Assembly: GCA_963575745.1 (NCBI GenBank)
Contig: CAUYUJ010010480.1
Coordinates: 332,230 to 396,229 of the forward strand
DNA length: 64,000 bases
Direction of reading: 5' to 3'
Source: Prorocentrum cordatum
Lineage: Eukaryota > Sar > Dinophyceae > Prorocentrales > Prorocentraceae
Each line of letters starts with the position of its first letter. Position 1 is the stretch's first letter. Below the pieces are notes generated by a model that did no database searches, was not told the origin of the DNA, and saw nothing but the letters and a program-made list of their open reading frames with translations. Positions 12,781 to 23,455 of the stretch are shown here, piece by piece. The position numbers and the translations under genes were made by a program.

Positions 12781-12890
12781 AAGCTGCTATCCCACTCAGT
12801 GGGGTTGTTGATGCCGTAGCTGCTGTCCCACTTAATGGGATTGTTAGCCTAGCATCTGCTATCCCACTTAGTTGGATTGGTAGCCTAGCG
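12781..12890 (+). repeat. Tandem palindromic units of about 45 bp
   Basis: Three units of gctatcccactcagtggggttg type. Each holds a small inverted repeat (TCCCA...TGGGA), followed by gttagcctagcatct. Confidence 0.75.
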
Positions 12891-12899
12891 CGAGCGTTC

Positions 12900-14060
12900 C
12901 TGGCAATCGAAGCTGCAACAACTTGATCCCACGTGCTGCGGCGGGCGCCCTACGTCTACCCCTATGTTGCGGAGTTGCCCCCCCTGCGTCAGCACGCGAA
13001 AGCACGCGCGGCGACGAGGGGCGCCGGCAGCCCACAGAGTGCATCCTGCCACCTGCGCCCGCCCGGCGACGCAGAGACGACCAGGGGCCGCCGGCGAGAG
13101 CACGCGGCGCACGTGACGCGGCGCTGAAGGCGAGCGCTGTTCCGGGAAAGACAGGAGACCCCTCCCGCCCCCCATCCCCCTCTGCGACCTGGATGCACCA
13201 CCCAGGCCAGCAGAAGGCGTCATAGGGGCGCGGGGTGCAGACGTGGGAGAAAGCGGCGCGCCTTCCCGGCGCCTCCCTGCCATGCAGCACGCTCCTGGGA
13301 GGGGCGCCGCCCGATGTCAGACAGCGGTGCGCCGCTCCCGCCCGGCGTCCATCCAGCACCGCCAATCCAATCGACCAGCTGGCAGGGCAACGCGCCAGGG
13401 GAGCCCCCGCGGAACGCCAGCGAGCCAATCAACCAACCAGCCAGCAGCAGGGAGGAAGGAAGAGCCGCCTGCTGAATTGCAGCGTTCGGCCGAGGCAGAG
13501 GGGGAGGAGGAAGAGGAGAAGGTGGGCCAGCGACAAGAGGAAGGTCATCAAATCATAAAGCCCCCGTTGTAACGGCGGCGGCCGCGCCGACCGGCCAGTG
13601 GCCGCATCGTCCGGCCGGTCGGCCGCTGGCTCTCAAGTCCAAGAAGCCCTCCACAGGACACCCCCCTGCCGAACATTGCATGCTGCTCTGCCCCGCACGC
13701 TGTCCACCGTTATCCACTGCTGCCCGCGGACCCCCTCCGGTCCTGGGGGTGCGCCTTGACGCCCAGAGCGGGGGGACAAATCGTGCCCCCCCTTCCGGAG
13801 CACGAAGGCGGAAACCGTGGCACCACTGGTTTTCGATGATACGAAATGGGTGTTTCACGTATCCCTCCCCTGCTGCTGCGCGCTGCTACAATGCTGCGCG
13901 CTGACATACAATGCTTATGCCGCTGTTCGTGCACGACATGCACGCGCATACACCACCGTATGCAGGACAAGAAGAGGCCCACCCCGAAGGGGGGGAGCCC
14001 TCACGACGACACGACGCAACCTACCCACAGATCCCCCTCTTTGGCCGGCTGCGCGCGGGG
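12900..14060. other. No gene recognised
   Basis: GC-rich, with overlapping frames on both strands, none with a recognisable domain. Confidence 0.45.
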
Positions 14061-14065
14061 CTGCT

Positions 14066-14263
14066 AGCGAGCTGATCCAGTCGAATCAGCGGGCCGGGGG
14101 CTAACTGCGAACTTGCTGCGCAGTGGTCCGTAGCCCCCGACCCTAAAAATTACAAACAAACAAAAAATGCAGCGAGCACGGCTTTGAGAAGCTGATCCGG
14201 TCGAATCAGCGGGCCGGGGGCTACTACGAACTTGCTGCGCAGTGGTCCGTAGCCCCCGACCCT
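14066..14263 (+). repeat. Duplicated structured segment
   Basis: Two copies (14066-14145 and 14186-14263) of gctgatccagtcgaatcagc...gggggct...tagcccccgaccct. Each copy folds into a small stem (gctgat/atcagc) and a longer one (gggggcta/tagccccc). Confidence 0.7.
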
Positions 14264-14869
14264 GTTGCCCCCCCCCCCCGTGGCCACACAAATGACCACG
14301 TGTGTTGGTGTCGCCCCAGCTGCCTAATCCCTGGGGCGTTGAAAAGGTGCTCTTCGGGCGTGCGCCGTGCGGCGCACGCCCTTGCCAGCGCCCCACGCGT
14401 CCTTTCCAACACCCGCCCCATGGGCTGCGGCAGCCTTCAGCATGGGGAGGGGGAGGAGGAGGAGGAGGAGGAGGAGGAGGAGGAGGAGGAGGAGGAGGAG
14501 GAGGAGGAGGAGGAGGAGGAGGAGGAGGAAGCCGCGATCGCCAACGTCACTTCCGCCTCTCCCCGATTCCGCCCCCTCTTTCTTTCGCATTGATCCTCTC
14601 CCCTCCTCCCCCTCCGCAGGGGCGGCCGGGGGACATAGCTACACCGTCCCCGTTGGGGAGCCTTCCTCCTGTCGTGGTTCCTCCTGTCCAGCCTTACACA
14701 GCTACGTTTTTTGATCAGCTCTCTTCGGGGCGGTCGCCCCTCCTGGGGGTGGGGATGGCCGCGCTCGATCCGAACTTCGAGTCCGGTTGCGACGGCGGCA
14801 GCAGGAGGAGGATGAGGATGGCGAAGGAGTAGGTAGGGGTCCCCCCAGATCGACCGCGAGAAGAAGGAG

Positions 14870-15002
14870 GAATATTCAAACAGAGTCAAAACATAGCCTC
14901 GGGACTATTTTTGGGTTCTTTGTTGACCAGTTTGGGGGTATTTTGCGAGTATGTTTAATTTTTCGCCCAAAACCCACCTGTAGGGGGACACGCCCGACCT
15001 AA
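14870..15002. repeat. TIR element family A, copy 5 (left end lost)
   Basis: The interior and right TIR (tgtagggggacacgcccgac) are present and the left TIR is missing. A host sequence of about 34 bp (gtaggggtccccccagatcg...) occurs on both sides (14833-14867 and 15006-15039), so the insertion is associated with a flanking duplication. Confidence 0.65.
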
Positions 15003-15180
15003 GAGTAGGGGTCCCCCAGATCGACAGCGAGAAGAAGGTCGGCAGCATCGAGACGGATGCCAACGGCGTGCCCGCCGGGCCCCCGCCGGGCCTCGGCGGC
15101 GCAACGGAGGAGGTGCCCGGGGGGCTTCTCAAAGATGTCTTGCCTTCTGTCCTCATTATCCTCTCCTGCTCCTCCACTTG

Positions 15181-15520
15181 TCGGCGGTCGTGCGCACTCG
15201 CCTCATGTGTTTCCCTCGTTGGATTTATGTGAACCCTTGCGAGTGTGAAAAGGTTGTTTTTACTGGCATGGTAACTCTTGCATTCGTGAGCTTGTCCGTC
15301 CGAATTCCGCCCGCATGCGAGGCCTTTTCCTCCAGGGCAGTCCAGCGGCAATGCCGGCGGTCCTGCGCACTTGCCTATTGTTTTTGCCTAGTTGCCGTTG
15401 CTATGGCGTACGCGATTGTGCCAGGGCGTCTTGTTAGTAGCCCTTGCATTCGTGAGTTCTTTTCGTCTTGGCGGTTCCGCACCCTATGCGAGGGCCTGCC
15501 CTCGATGGCGAATTGTAAAC
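15181..15520 (+). repeat. Imperfect tandem duplication of about 170 bp
   Basis: cggcggtcgtgcgcactcgcc and cttgcattcgtgag at 15182 and 15277 recur as cggcggtcctgcgcacttgcc and cttgcattcgtgag at 15355 and 15443. The 129-codon frame across it has no recognisable domain. Confidence 0.6.
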
Positions 15521-15574
15521 GCATTGCGCGCCACTCGATGAGGCTGGTACATGATGACGAATTCTAACGATCAA

Positions 15575-15733
15575 AACGCACCCATACCCATAGGGGGACG
15601 GAATGAGCTATGGGTGCGTGTTGTCTGATGGGGGTCCCCGCTCGATCGGGAGCCCCCCAGGGGTCCGACAACCCGCACCAATACCCATAGCCAGTCCTTC
15701 TTCCTCGGACCTCCCTATGGGTATGGGTGTGTT
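15575..15733. repeat. Short TIR element with CCCATACCCATAGG ends
   Basis: cgcacccatacccatagggg at the left and ccctatgggtatgggtgtg at the right are inverted repeats of about 20 bp. A second inner pair (ctatgggtgcgtg and caccaatacccatagc) is also inverted. Non-coding, just downstream of the LINE 3' end. Confidence 0.7.
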
Positions 15734-15790
15734 GTTCGTTCGTCAACCCGAGTCACGCATCGACCACCGCTGCGCCCGAAAGACTGCAAA

Positions 15791-16370
15791 CTACATCTTC
15801 CCATTCGGTGCGGTAATCCATGCCATAATGAACAAAGCCCTCCGCCCTGCGCCATTTCTCATCATCCTTTCTATTTGCTCCCCAAGCTGCTGGTCACGAT
15901 AAGCCCAGGCTGTGGCGAGCACATTGACAGAACCAGGAGAGCATGTGTGTTTCTCCAAGCGTGTCCGAAACTTCACGCAGCACCCGATGATGAAGCTGAA
16001 GGTGGTATGCTTCACGAGCCAACGCTTGATATAGAGATAGCTGACCTCGAATTGTGCTGCATAAGGCTCTCCCCAGTCCCACGTTTGAGCTTGAGAGCAC
16101 GGCGGAGGAGACGAAGTTCCCAACGACGAGCTCGAACAAATATGTGTTTGGACGTATGCCAAGTCCCGCTGCTAAGAAGAAACGCATTTACCGGCGCCGA
16201 AAGCCACAGCTGGAGTTTCGCTGACATGGGTACCCTGGCCGAGAGAAGTTCCCAATGCTTCCAACAAGCCTCGCCCTTCTTGAACCTGTGCTCAACGCTG
16301 ACGAAAGTGTCGCCTCTGATGTCGAATAAAGTGCCAAGAACAATCAACTCGCTTGCATAGGAGAACTTTA
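15791..16370 (-). pseudogene. LINE ORF2 C-terminal fragment
   Basis: The reverse-strand frame from about 16370 reads LKFSYASELIVLGTLFDIRG, then VEHRFKKGEACWKHWELL, KLQLWLSAPVNAFL and TWHTSKHIFVRARRWELRLLRR. This is typical of the region after RT in dinoflagellate LINEs (VLGT, H-x-W, RRWE-x-x-LRR). The sequence then changes frame near 16080 and continues as WLVKHTTFSFIIG and WAYRDQQLGEQIERMMR down to 15791. No complete ORF remains. Confidence 0.65.
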
Positions 16371-16580
16371 GGCCTCCCAGATGTGGTCCGAGTAGATAGG
16401 GGTCGGAGGATCGCGCATCGCCGTTGTATCGCCGATGCAGCTCGATGTGGAGCCCGAGTTGCTTCACGTCGACGTCGCCGATGCATCGCTCACGTCGCCG
16501 ACGCATCCCCGATGCATCGACGGTGTATCGGCGATGCGGCGCGATCCTCCGACCCCATCTACTCTGACCCCATGGAGGCG
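16369..16580. repeat. TIR element family B, copy 1 (inside the LINE)
   Basis: The ends are complementary (taggcctcccagatg... and ...ctgaccccatggaggc). The core is built of GATGCATCG-type palindromic units. It separates the two LINE fragments. Confidence 0.7.
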
Positions 16581-16905
16581 GAGTTCGTCGGAATACCCAG
16601 CCCCTGGCAACTCAATTCGGCATCGTCAGTCCGACATTTCGAACGTAAAGGCACGGACCAACTCAGGATGAAGGCTGCGACCGAGTAGAGCTGCTTGCAA
16701 ACATGAATGTGCCATGGTATCAAAAGCGGTAGCAACATCGGCATTGCCAAAGACCAGTGGCAGCCCCCAGCGATGTGCGATGAGGAGTGTCTGACAAATG
16801 ACGGCTACGACATCGTCGCACCTATACCCGGGACGGAAGCCCAAAGGTACTCGGGCACCTAGATACCACTTGGCCTCACTCAGGCTTGGGTGGCCGTCCT
16901 CAGAG
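16581..16905 (-). pseudogene. LINE reverse transcriptase fragment (palm motif A)
   Basis: Reading from 16905 downwards gives EAKWYLGARVPLGFRPGYRCDD, VVAVICQTLLIAHRWGLPLV and FGNADVATAFDTMAH. GFRPGYRC and the ADVATAFDTM block are the RT 1-2 and motif A regions of LINE polymerases, with the first catalytic Asp present. A stop follows FEMSD. The remaining palm (F/YADD) is absent because the TIR element and a deletion interrupt the copy. Non-functional remnant. Confidence 0.72.
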
Positions 16906-16919
16906 GCGGTCGGTCGTTC

Positions 16920-17980
16920 GTTCGTTCCTCGTGGTGTTCACAGCGCCATGCTCCCGCGTACGGCTCACGCGCCCGAGCTCAAGATCCTCCTCGCTGAGGC
17001 CACGTGGCCCGTGGCCCTCCACGCCGTGCCCTGACGGGCGCGGGCGGGGTCGCCACTGGAGCGCCCGCAAGGGCGCGACTTCGGCGCTCGCACGCTCCAC
17101 CTCCCCCAAGTCGCACGCGCGGGCCAGAGCGCGTTTGTATGGAAGAGGCGCAGGCCCCGCCCTGGGATGTGCTGGGGAGGGACGTGGCAAATGAGCGCCG
17201 CTCTTCCGGTGAGGAGGAGGATTCCCAATGAAGGATCTTCCAGGGAGGATTCGGCCATGAATGCTTCGCAATGGAGGAGGATCGAGGAGAAGGTGGTCTT
17301 CGAGGTTCTTCATAGCTTCAGGGCTGCGGAAGCCCTCCCCGGGCCCCGAGACCCCCAAGGAAGCAATTCCGGATGAGCGCTTGGTCCCAGGGGTGCGACC
17401 TTGGCACAGGACTCGTCTCCTCTGCGGCCCGCTCCACTGATGCCAGATTTTTTTGAGGGAGCCAGCGAGAACAGAAGAACCCTAACCCTCGCCACACAAT
17501 GAAGACGTGGCCTCATTTATACTCGGCATTCGAGAGAATCAAGCTGGGTGGTTGAGTTGATTCATCTGCTGAAAAATGCTCGCTCTATCCCTTAAGTGTT
17601 TGGCCTTCCTACTCCAAGTCCCTCATTAATCGTCCCCCGGGTCCGTTTTTTTAAGTCGCCTTTTTTTGTAATTGGGGAGGTCCAGTTTACTAGGGCGCCT
17701 TCTTTGGATTGGAGTTCAGGGGGACCGGTTTATCAAGGCGCCCCGTCGAAGAGGGGGGTCCGGAATGTCAAGTCGCATTTGGAAGGGGGGTCAGGTTTTT
17801 AGAGGGGGGGTCGATTAATGAGGGATTTGGAGTATCCCGGGTATCTCTCATGTTTGTTGGCCCTCCTACCTCAGGTCCCCTTCCAGAGGGTTCGGGGCAC
17901 TTGTATTGTTTATCGGGGAAGCCTGGGCATCCGATGCTGAGCTTGTTTTCCACCACCACCATAAGTTGGAGGGGGGAAAG
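16920..17980. other. No gene recognised
   Basis: Begins with ggtcggtcgttcgttcgttc at the LINE end. The rest has no clear ORF or repeat. Confidence 0.45.
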
Positions 17981-18277
17981 AGGAGGAGGGCGAGGAGGAG
18001 GAGGAGGAGGAGGAGGAGGAGGAGGAGGGGGAGGAGGAGGAGGAGGAGGAGGAGGAGGAGGAGGAGGAGAAGAGGAGGGGAGGCGAGGAGGAGGAGGAGG
18101 AGGAGGACGAAGAAAGGAGGAGGGAGGAGGAGGAGGAGAGGAGGAGGAGGCAGGAGGACGAGGAGGAGGAGGAGGAGGGAAGCCTGGACGTCCGATTACG
18201 GCGCTCGTTTCCATCTCCGCAGGCCCCAGAGAGGCCTCGACCCCTCTCCCCCAGGGGAGTGGCGCTCGTTCTGGGAG

Positions 18278-18424
18278 CAAGTCGGGCCTGTCCCTCTGCA
18301 GGGGGAGTATCCAAACATAGTCAACACACAGTCGACTATTGCTGAGCATCTCTTGGATACGTGTTGGCTATTTTTGCATATCGCTTCCAAAAAATCTGCC
18401 TGCAGGGGGACACGCCCGCCCTAG
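18278..18424. repeat. TIR element family A, copy 6
   Basis: caagtcgggcctgtccctct opens it and ctgcagggggacacgcccgc closes it. The interior contains short inverted AT-rich motifs. Confidence 0.7.
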
Positions 18425-18599
18425 TCCTGGGCTCTGCTCCGGCGGCGGGCCCGGGAGGCGGCCCCCGGAGGCCGAGCTCGACGGAGAGCGCCGCGACGCC
18501 ACAGAACAAGTCTGCCCGCCAGCGTCCCGCCAGGGGGCGGGGGACCGTCGGAGGAGCCCACTGCGGCCCCGTCCGGCGGGGCCCCCCGCCGCTGGGGAT

Positions 18600-18771
18600 G
18601 CGGCCTGTCCCTCTACAGGAGGAATGTTCAAAAATAGTCCATAAATAGCCTGGGGACTTTTTTGTTTTTTTTGTTGTTTTTAGTTTTTTTTTCCTCCGTT
18701 TTTTTGCCCTTGTTGCGGTATTCTTTGTTTTTCCTTCACAGTCCGCCTGTAGGGGGGCACGCCCGACCTGA
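18600..18771. repeat. TIR element family A, copy 7 (left end truncated)
   Basis: gcggcctgtccctctacagg lacks the first bases of the TIR. The right end is complete (ggggggcacgcccgacctga). The core is a long T-rich run. Confidence 0.7.
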
Positions 18772-18774
18772 TTC

Positions 18775-18964
18775 TAGGCCTCCCAGATGGGGTCGGAGCA
18801 GATGGGGTCGGAGGATCGCGCCCCATCGCAGATGCGTTGCCGATGCAGCTCGATGTGTCGTCAGATTTTCTCCAGGCCGGCGCCGATGCATCGGTGATGC
18901 ATCGGCGATGCATCGGCGATGCGGCGCGATCCTTCGACCATTCGGGCCCAATCCAGGAGGCCTC
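18775..18964. repeat. TIR element family B, copy 2
   Basis: It starts taggcctcccagatggggtc and ends with the complementary atccaggaggcctc. The core contains four gatgcatcg units. It lies directly after a family A element. Confidence 0.7.
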
Positions 18965-19369
18965 GGGTAATGGGGGGGGCGTTGAATGAGGGGGGCAGGG
19001 AGGGTTGCAGAAAAGGGGTCCCTGAGGGCCCCTACATGTGGGGCCCTGCAGAGGCCCAAAGGGGGCCTCCAGGGCCTGGACAGGACATCTCCCCCCCCCC
19101 TGCATCGCACCCCCCCATGAATTTGCGCCCAAGGGGGGTTCTCCCCATGCAGCGCCGCCGGCGCAGGCGCCCATGAAGGTGGAGGTCTCGCCGGGCCGCA
19201 TGCAGAATCTCAGATCGGCGGCGACGTCAAGGACCCCTCCTCGTCACTCCTCCTTGCGAGCAGCCCCGCCTCGTCGCACCACCAGACGCGTCGGCAGGGC
19301 GGGCTTCGCATTTCGCTGGATACCTTTTCTCTCTGCGTGTGATCCTGAAGCTTGGTATTTGCAACAGTT

Positions 19370-19640
19370 CCGCGGGTGTTGGGCGTGTCGTTTTCAAAGC
19401 TCTCGCCTGAGCGCCGTGCACATTCGTCTTCAAAGTTTCAAACAGTTGCAGGATCGGCGTGCGGTTGGTTTTCATAATATGGCTCTCGCCTTAACGCCGC
19501 GCGCAGTCGTCTTGCATGTTTCCTTATAATAATGGGTGGTGTGTGGCTGTCAACAATCTAGCTCTCGCCCCAGCGCCGCACACATTCGTTATAATCGCTT
19601 CTACTCGTTCCAAGAGGGCGAGTGGCTTTAACGGTGGGGC
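19370..19640 (-). repeat. Diverged 83-bp repeat, reverse orientation
   Basis: Units such as gctctcgcctgagcgccgtg followed by cacattcgt, and gctctcgccccagcgccgca followed by cacattcg, are the complement of the unit at 59165-59715. Three units are recognisable. Confidence 0.6.
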
Positions 19641-19967
19641 TCTCGGTTGATTGTGCGCGGTGGCCATCAGCGTAACAGTCACGTGGACGGTGGTAAGCTC
19701 CTTGTGAAAACGTGGTTCCCGCTGAACACCTCTCATTTTAAGATCCTACCTCTTCGCATCCTTTGTCGCTGGACGCATGCATAGGAGGTCCTCGCAAAAA
19801 TTGGATTTCGCTTGAGTGAACGGCCACTGGGACTCTCGTCGCTCCTGGGTTGGATTCTCCGCAACGAAAAGGAATGCTTGTAGGGATTGATGAGGTGGGA
19901 ATTTGGAACGTGACGGTGTGTATAGCAGCATCGGTGGTACATCATGGGTTTGAAACACTCTGGTTCT

Positions 19968-20070
19968 CCTCCTCCTCCTCCTCTTTCCCTCTTGTCGTCG
20001 TGGTTGTCGCCGTCCTCCTCCTCCTCCTCCTCCTCCTCCTCCTCCTCCTCCTCCTCCTCCTCCTCCTCTC
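19968..20070 (+). repeat. (CTC)n array
   Basis: CTC repeat. Others in this orientation are at 20561-20627, 26996-27057, 29656-29697, 50975-51085, 51430-51800, 55238-55575, 59996-60050, 60533-60655, 61640-61740 and 62905-63070. Confidence 0.95.
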
Positions 20071-20152
20071 CCTCCTCCTCATGCTGCTTATTTCCCGTCT
20101 CTGGCTTCTCCTTTTGCGTCGACGTCGCCGGTGTCCATCTTTCGTCGAGTCG

Positions 20153-20269
20153 TCGTCGTCGTCGTCGCCGCCGTCGCCGCCGTCGTCGTCGTCGTTGTCG
20201 TCGTCGTCCTCGGAGAAGATCACGACGATGACGATCATGACGATCACCACGACGACGACGACGACGACG

Positions 20270-20303
<34 letters not shown>

Positions 20304-20325
20304 TCGTGACGACCGTGAGGACGAT
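20153..20325 (+). repeat. (CGT)n / (GAC)n inverted trinucleotide array
   Basis: cgtcgtcgt repeats (20153-20210) turn into gacgacgac repeats (20220-20325), so the tract is a large foldback. Other CGT/ACG arrays are at 49255-49550, 54753-55075 and 60236-60385. Confidence 0.9.
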
Positions 20326-20999
20326 GACGACCATCGGCCCCCCCCCGCCGCAGGGCGCGCCCGCTCCCGGGAGAAGACCACGGCGATGACGACCACGACG
20401 ATCACGACCGTGAGGACTTCGGCGAGCAGGCCCCCCTGGGCGGCACACCCCGGCCCCCCTGGCCGCGGCCCGGGCTCTGGCCGCGGCCCGGGCTACAGGG
20501 CCGCCGCTGTCGCGGCGTGATCCTCCTCCGACCCTCCGATCCTCCGACCCTTTTCCTCGCCCCTCCTCCTCCTCCTCCTCCTCCTCCTCCTCCTCCTCCT
20601 CCTCCTCCTCCTCCTCCTCCTCCTCCCCCGTGGCAGTCTCGGAAAGGTGCTGGCGCCCCGTCTCCTCCCCCGTTCTCCTCCTCGCCCTTCCTCCTCATCA
20701 TTCTCGCCCCGACTTGAATGCTGGCACACCTCAGCCCTCGCGTGGCTTGACTGCACAGCGTCTGTCGCACCATGCCCGCATTGCCCTAGTTGCGGGCGAA
20801 CGGACCTGACGGTTCAGCGACAGGCAGAGATGTATTGTCTGGATGATTTGCTTTGCGTGTGGCGCCGCAGGTTTCGGCCCACCACGCTTCAGAGCGACAC
20901 GCTACGCACTTCCTGGTCCCCGAGCGGCAACGTTCCGAGCCTTTCCCAGCGTCTCGTCCCACGGAGCGGATGGACCAAGAGAGGGGTGATGACTTTGGG

Positions 21000-21085
21000 G
21001 GGGGGAGTGGATATCATGGCGGAGGCCATGATATCTCCCCGGATTTCATAGGCCTCCTTGCTTCTTTCAACATGTCCCCTGGCCC
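21000..21085 (+). repeat. Dispersed repeat also found upstream of the 5' LTR
   Basis: The G-rich run, ggatatcatg...gaggcc, gatatctccccgg and tttcaacatgtcccctggcc correspond to 32098-32215 next to the copia element. Non-coding. Confidence 0.65.
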
Positions 21086-21627
21086 TCCCTCGTTCGCGCA
21101 CGCCTCAGGCCATGATGCGCCCCCCCTCCTTTTGGATGCCCCCCTCCTGGACGCTTCCGAGTCGTTTATCGGCGGCCCCTGGGCCTGGTGAGGTCCCCCC
21201 CGAGTTTTGATTGTCCGTCGCATCCGCCGAGGTGATTTTGTTAGATCCGCGGCCCCAGAGATTCCGACCGCTTCCCCGGAGATAGCGTCTCGTCCCGGAT
21301 CCCTTTCTGATGGCCCCGGGGCCCGATGACGAGACTTCGCCCAGCTCGAGCAAAGTGTATGGTAGGAGAGCTGGGCTCTCGCAACGACTCGAGGATGCCA
21401 GGGGCCACGGTGGCCCACGCGACAGCCACATGGCGGCCGCGGGACACAGCTCGGAGAGGCCTGCGGCGAGCCCGCGGAGGAGCCTCGGGACGACAACCGC
21501 GGGGGCAGCCGTCGGGGCGGGGGGCGCGACCCTGGGGCGCACAGCCTCGCGGCCGGCGCCGGCACCGGCAGCCTGGCAAGAGGCGTGCTCTGCTCGGGCA
21601 TCGAGAGCACGCCCAGTCTGGAGGGCT

Positions 21628-22125
21628 TCTCCGAAGGGCTTAGGCGACCCATCCTCCTTCTCCTCCTCCCTCCTCCTCCTCCTCCTCTCCTCCTCCCTCC
21701 TACTCCTCCTCCCCTCCTCCTCCTCCTCCTCCTCCTCCTCCCCTCCTGCTCTCCCTCCTCCTCCTCCTCCTCCTCCTCCTCCTCCTCCTCCTCCTCCTCC
21801 TCCCTCCCCAGCCTCCTCCTCCTCCTCCTCCTCATCCCTCCTCCTCCTCCTCCTCCTCCTCCTCCTCCTCCTCCCCCGCCTCCTCCTCCTCCCCTCCTCC
21901 TCCTCCTCCTCCTCCTCCTCCTCCGCCTCCTCCTCCTCCTCCTCCTCCTTCCTCCTCCTCCTCCTCCTCCTCCTCCTCCCCCTCCTCCTCCTCCTCCTCC
22001 TCCTCCTCCTCCTCCTCCCTCCTCCTCCTCCTCCTCCTTCTCCTCCTCCTCCTCCTCCTCCTCCTTCTCCTCCTCCTCCTTCTCCTCCGCGCCCTCCCCT
22101 CCTCGGGTCGCCTACGGCCCTGGGG
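21628..22125. repeat. TIR-flanked CTC array, unit 1 (family E)
   Basis: ttctccgaagggcttaggcg (left) and tcgcctacggccctggggga (right) form an inverted repeat (GGC-x-TAGGCGACCC), with about 430 bp of (CTC)n in between. The same flanks bracket the arrays at 22673-23455 and, one-sided, at 23963, 55211 and 60655. Confidence 0.65.
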
Positions 22126-22690
22126 GAGACCGTCCAGCCCAGACAAGGCGACGAGACAGGTCTACTGGGGAAATCTTCGCGGGTTCACTGGACATTGGCA
22201 TTCGAGTGTGCCGGTGCAGTCCCCAGTCGATTTGGCTAATTGATTTTCGCCAGGCCCCTGGCAGCTTTCACTCAAGGAGCTTTCACTACGACTACAAGGG
22301 TCGCATTCAGTGTACCACATGATGTAACATGGTTATTTCATCCATCCTCGTCGTCATCGTTCATCTTCATCACCGCACTTACGTTTGGCTGTGCCCTCTC
22401 GCTCGCCGCCGCTCTCAACAGCTTTTGGCTGTTCGTTTGCCCTGCCTACTCGTCCACTCGGATGCAAGGCCGCTGTCTGTTTGTCTGTCAATCCTCGATT
22501 TGCCTGAGATCTGGGCGGGGACGCTGGCAGCGAGCGGCGGAGCTGGTCCGAGGCAGGGCCGTCCGAGGCAGGCCTCGGCTCCGTGCCTCGAGCGGCACCC
22601 GGGCACCCCGCTCCCGTCTTTGCGGCGGTCGCAAATCAAGGGAGCCGCGTGTACCCTCGCAATTGCAGGGTTTCTCCGAAGGGCTTAGGC
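22082..22690 (+). repeat. Direct duplication, copy 1 (partner 23418-23975)
   Basis: The unique sequence from the CTC border through gaaatcttcgcgggttcact, aacatggttatttcatccat and the gcaattgcagggtttctccg end is repeated at 23418-23975 with few substitutions. The second copy lacks about 40 bp (tcctcgatttgcctgagatc region). No gene was recognised in either copy. Confidence 0.85.
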
Positions 22691-23294
22691 GACCCGTCCT
22701 CCTCCTCCTCCTTCTCCTCCTTTTCCTCCTCCTCCTCCTCCTCCTCCTCCTCCTCCTCCTCCTCCTCCTCCTCCCCCGCCTCCTCCTCCTCCTCCTCCTC
22801 CTTCTCCTCCCCCTCCTCCTCCTCCTCCTCCACCTTCCTCCTCCTCCTCCTCCTCCTCCTCTCTCCCCTCCCTCCACCTCCTCCTCCTCCTCCCCTCCTC
22901 CTCCTCCTCCTCCTCCTCCTCCTCCTCCCCCTCCTCCTCCTCCTCCTCCTCCTCCTGCCTCCTCCTCCACCTCCTTCCTCCTCCTCCTCCTCCTCCTCTC
23001 CTCGTCCTCCTCCTCCAACCCCTCCACCCCGTCCTTCCCCCACCACCTCCCTCCTCCTCCCCTCCACCTCCACCTCCCTCCTCCTCCTCCTCTCCTCCTC
23101 CTCCTCCTCCTCTTCCACCCTCCTCCTCCTCCTCCTCCTCCTCACTCCTCTCCTCCTCACTCCTTCCTCCTCCTCCTCCCTCCTCCCTCCTCCTCATGAT
23201 CCCTCCTTCCTCTCCCTCCTCCTCCTCCTCCTTCTCCTCCTCCTCCTTCATACCTCTCCGTGTTCCTCCACTCCTCCTCACACCTCCTCCTCCT

Positions 23295-23325
<31 letters not shown>

Positions 23326-23455
23326 TCCTCCTCCTCCTCCTCCTCCTCTCTCCTCCGTCCTCCTCCTCCTGCTTCTCCTCCTCCTCCTGCTCCTCCTCCT
23401 CCTCCTCCTCCTCCTCCTCCGCGCCCTCCCCTCCTCGGGTCGCCTACGGCCCTGT
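22673..23455. repeat. TIR-flanked CTC array, unit 2 (family E)
   Basis: The left flank tctccgaagggcttaggcga and the right flank gggtcgcctacggccctgtg are as in unit 1, with about 730 bp of interrupted (CTC)n inside. The long Leu/Pro/Ser ORFs here are products of the array, not genes. Confidence 0.65.

Larger units (their letters stand above)
15791..16905 (-). mobile_element. LINE-like non-LTR retrotransposon fragment, broken
   Basis: Reverse-strand translation gives non-LTR reverse transcriptase motifs at the high-coordinate end and a downstream LINE domain at the low end. A TIR element at 16369-16580 lies between them, and the palm segment with the FADD-type motif is missing. The 5' end is truncated near 16905. 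Frames change at least twice in the downstream part. It is on the opposite strand to the copia element and much older looking. Confidence 0.75.
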
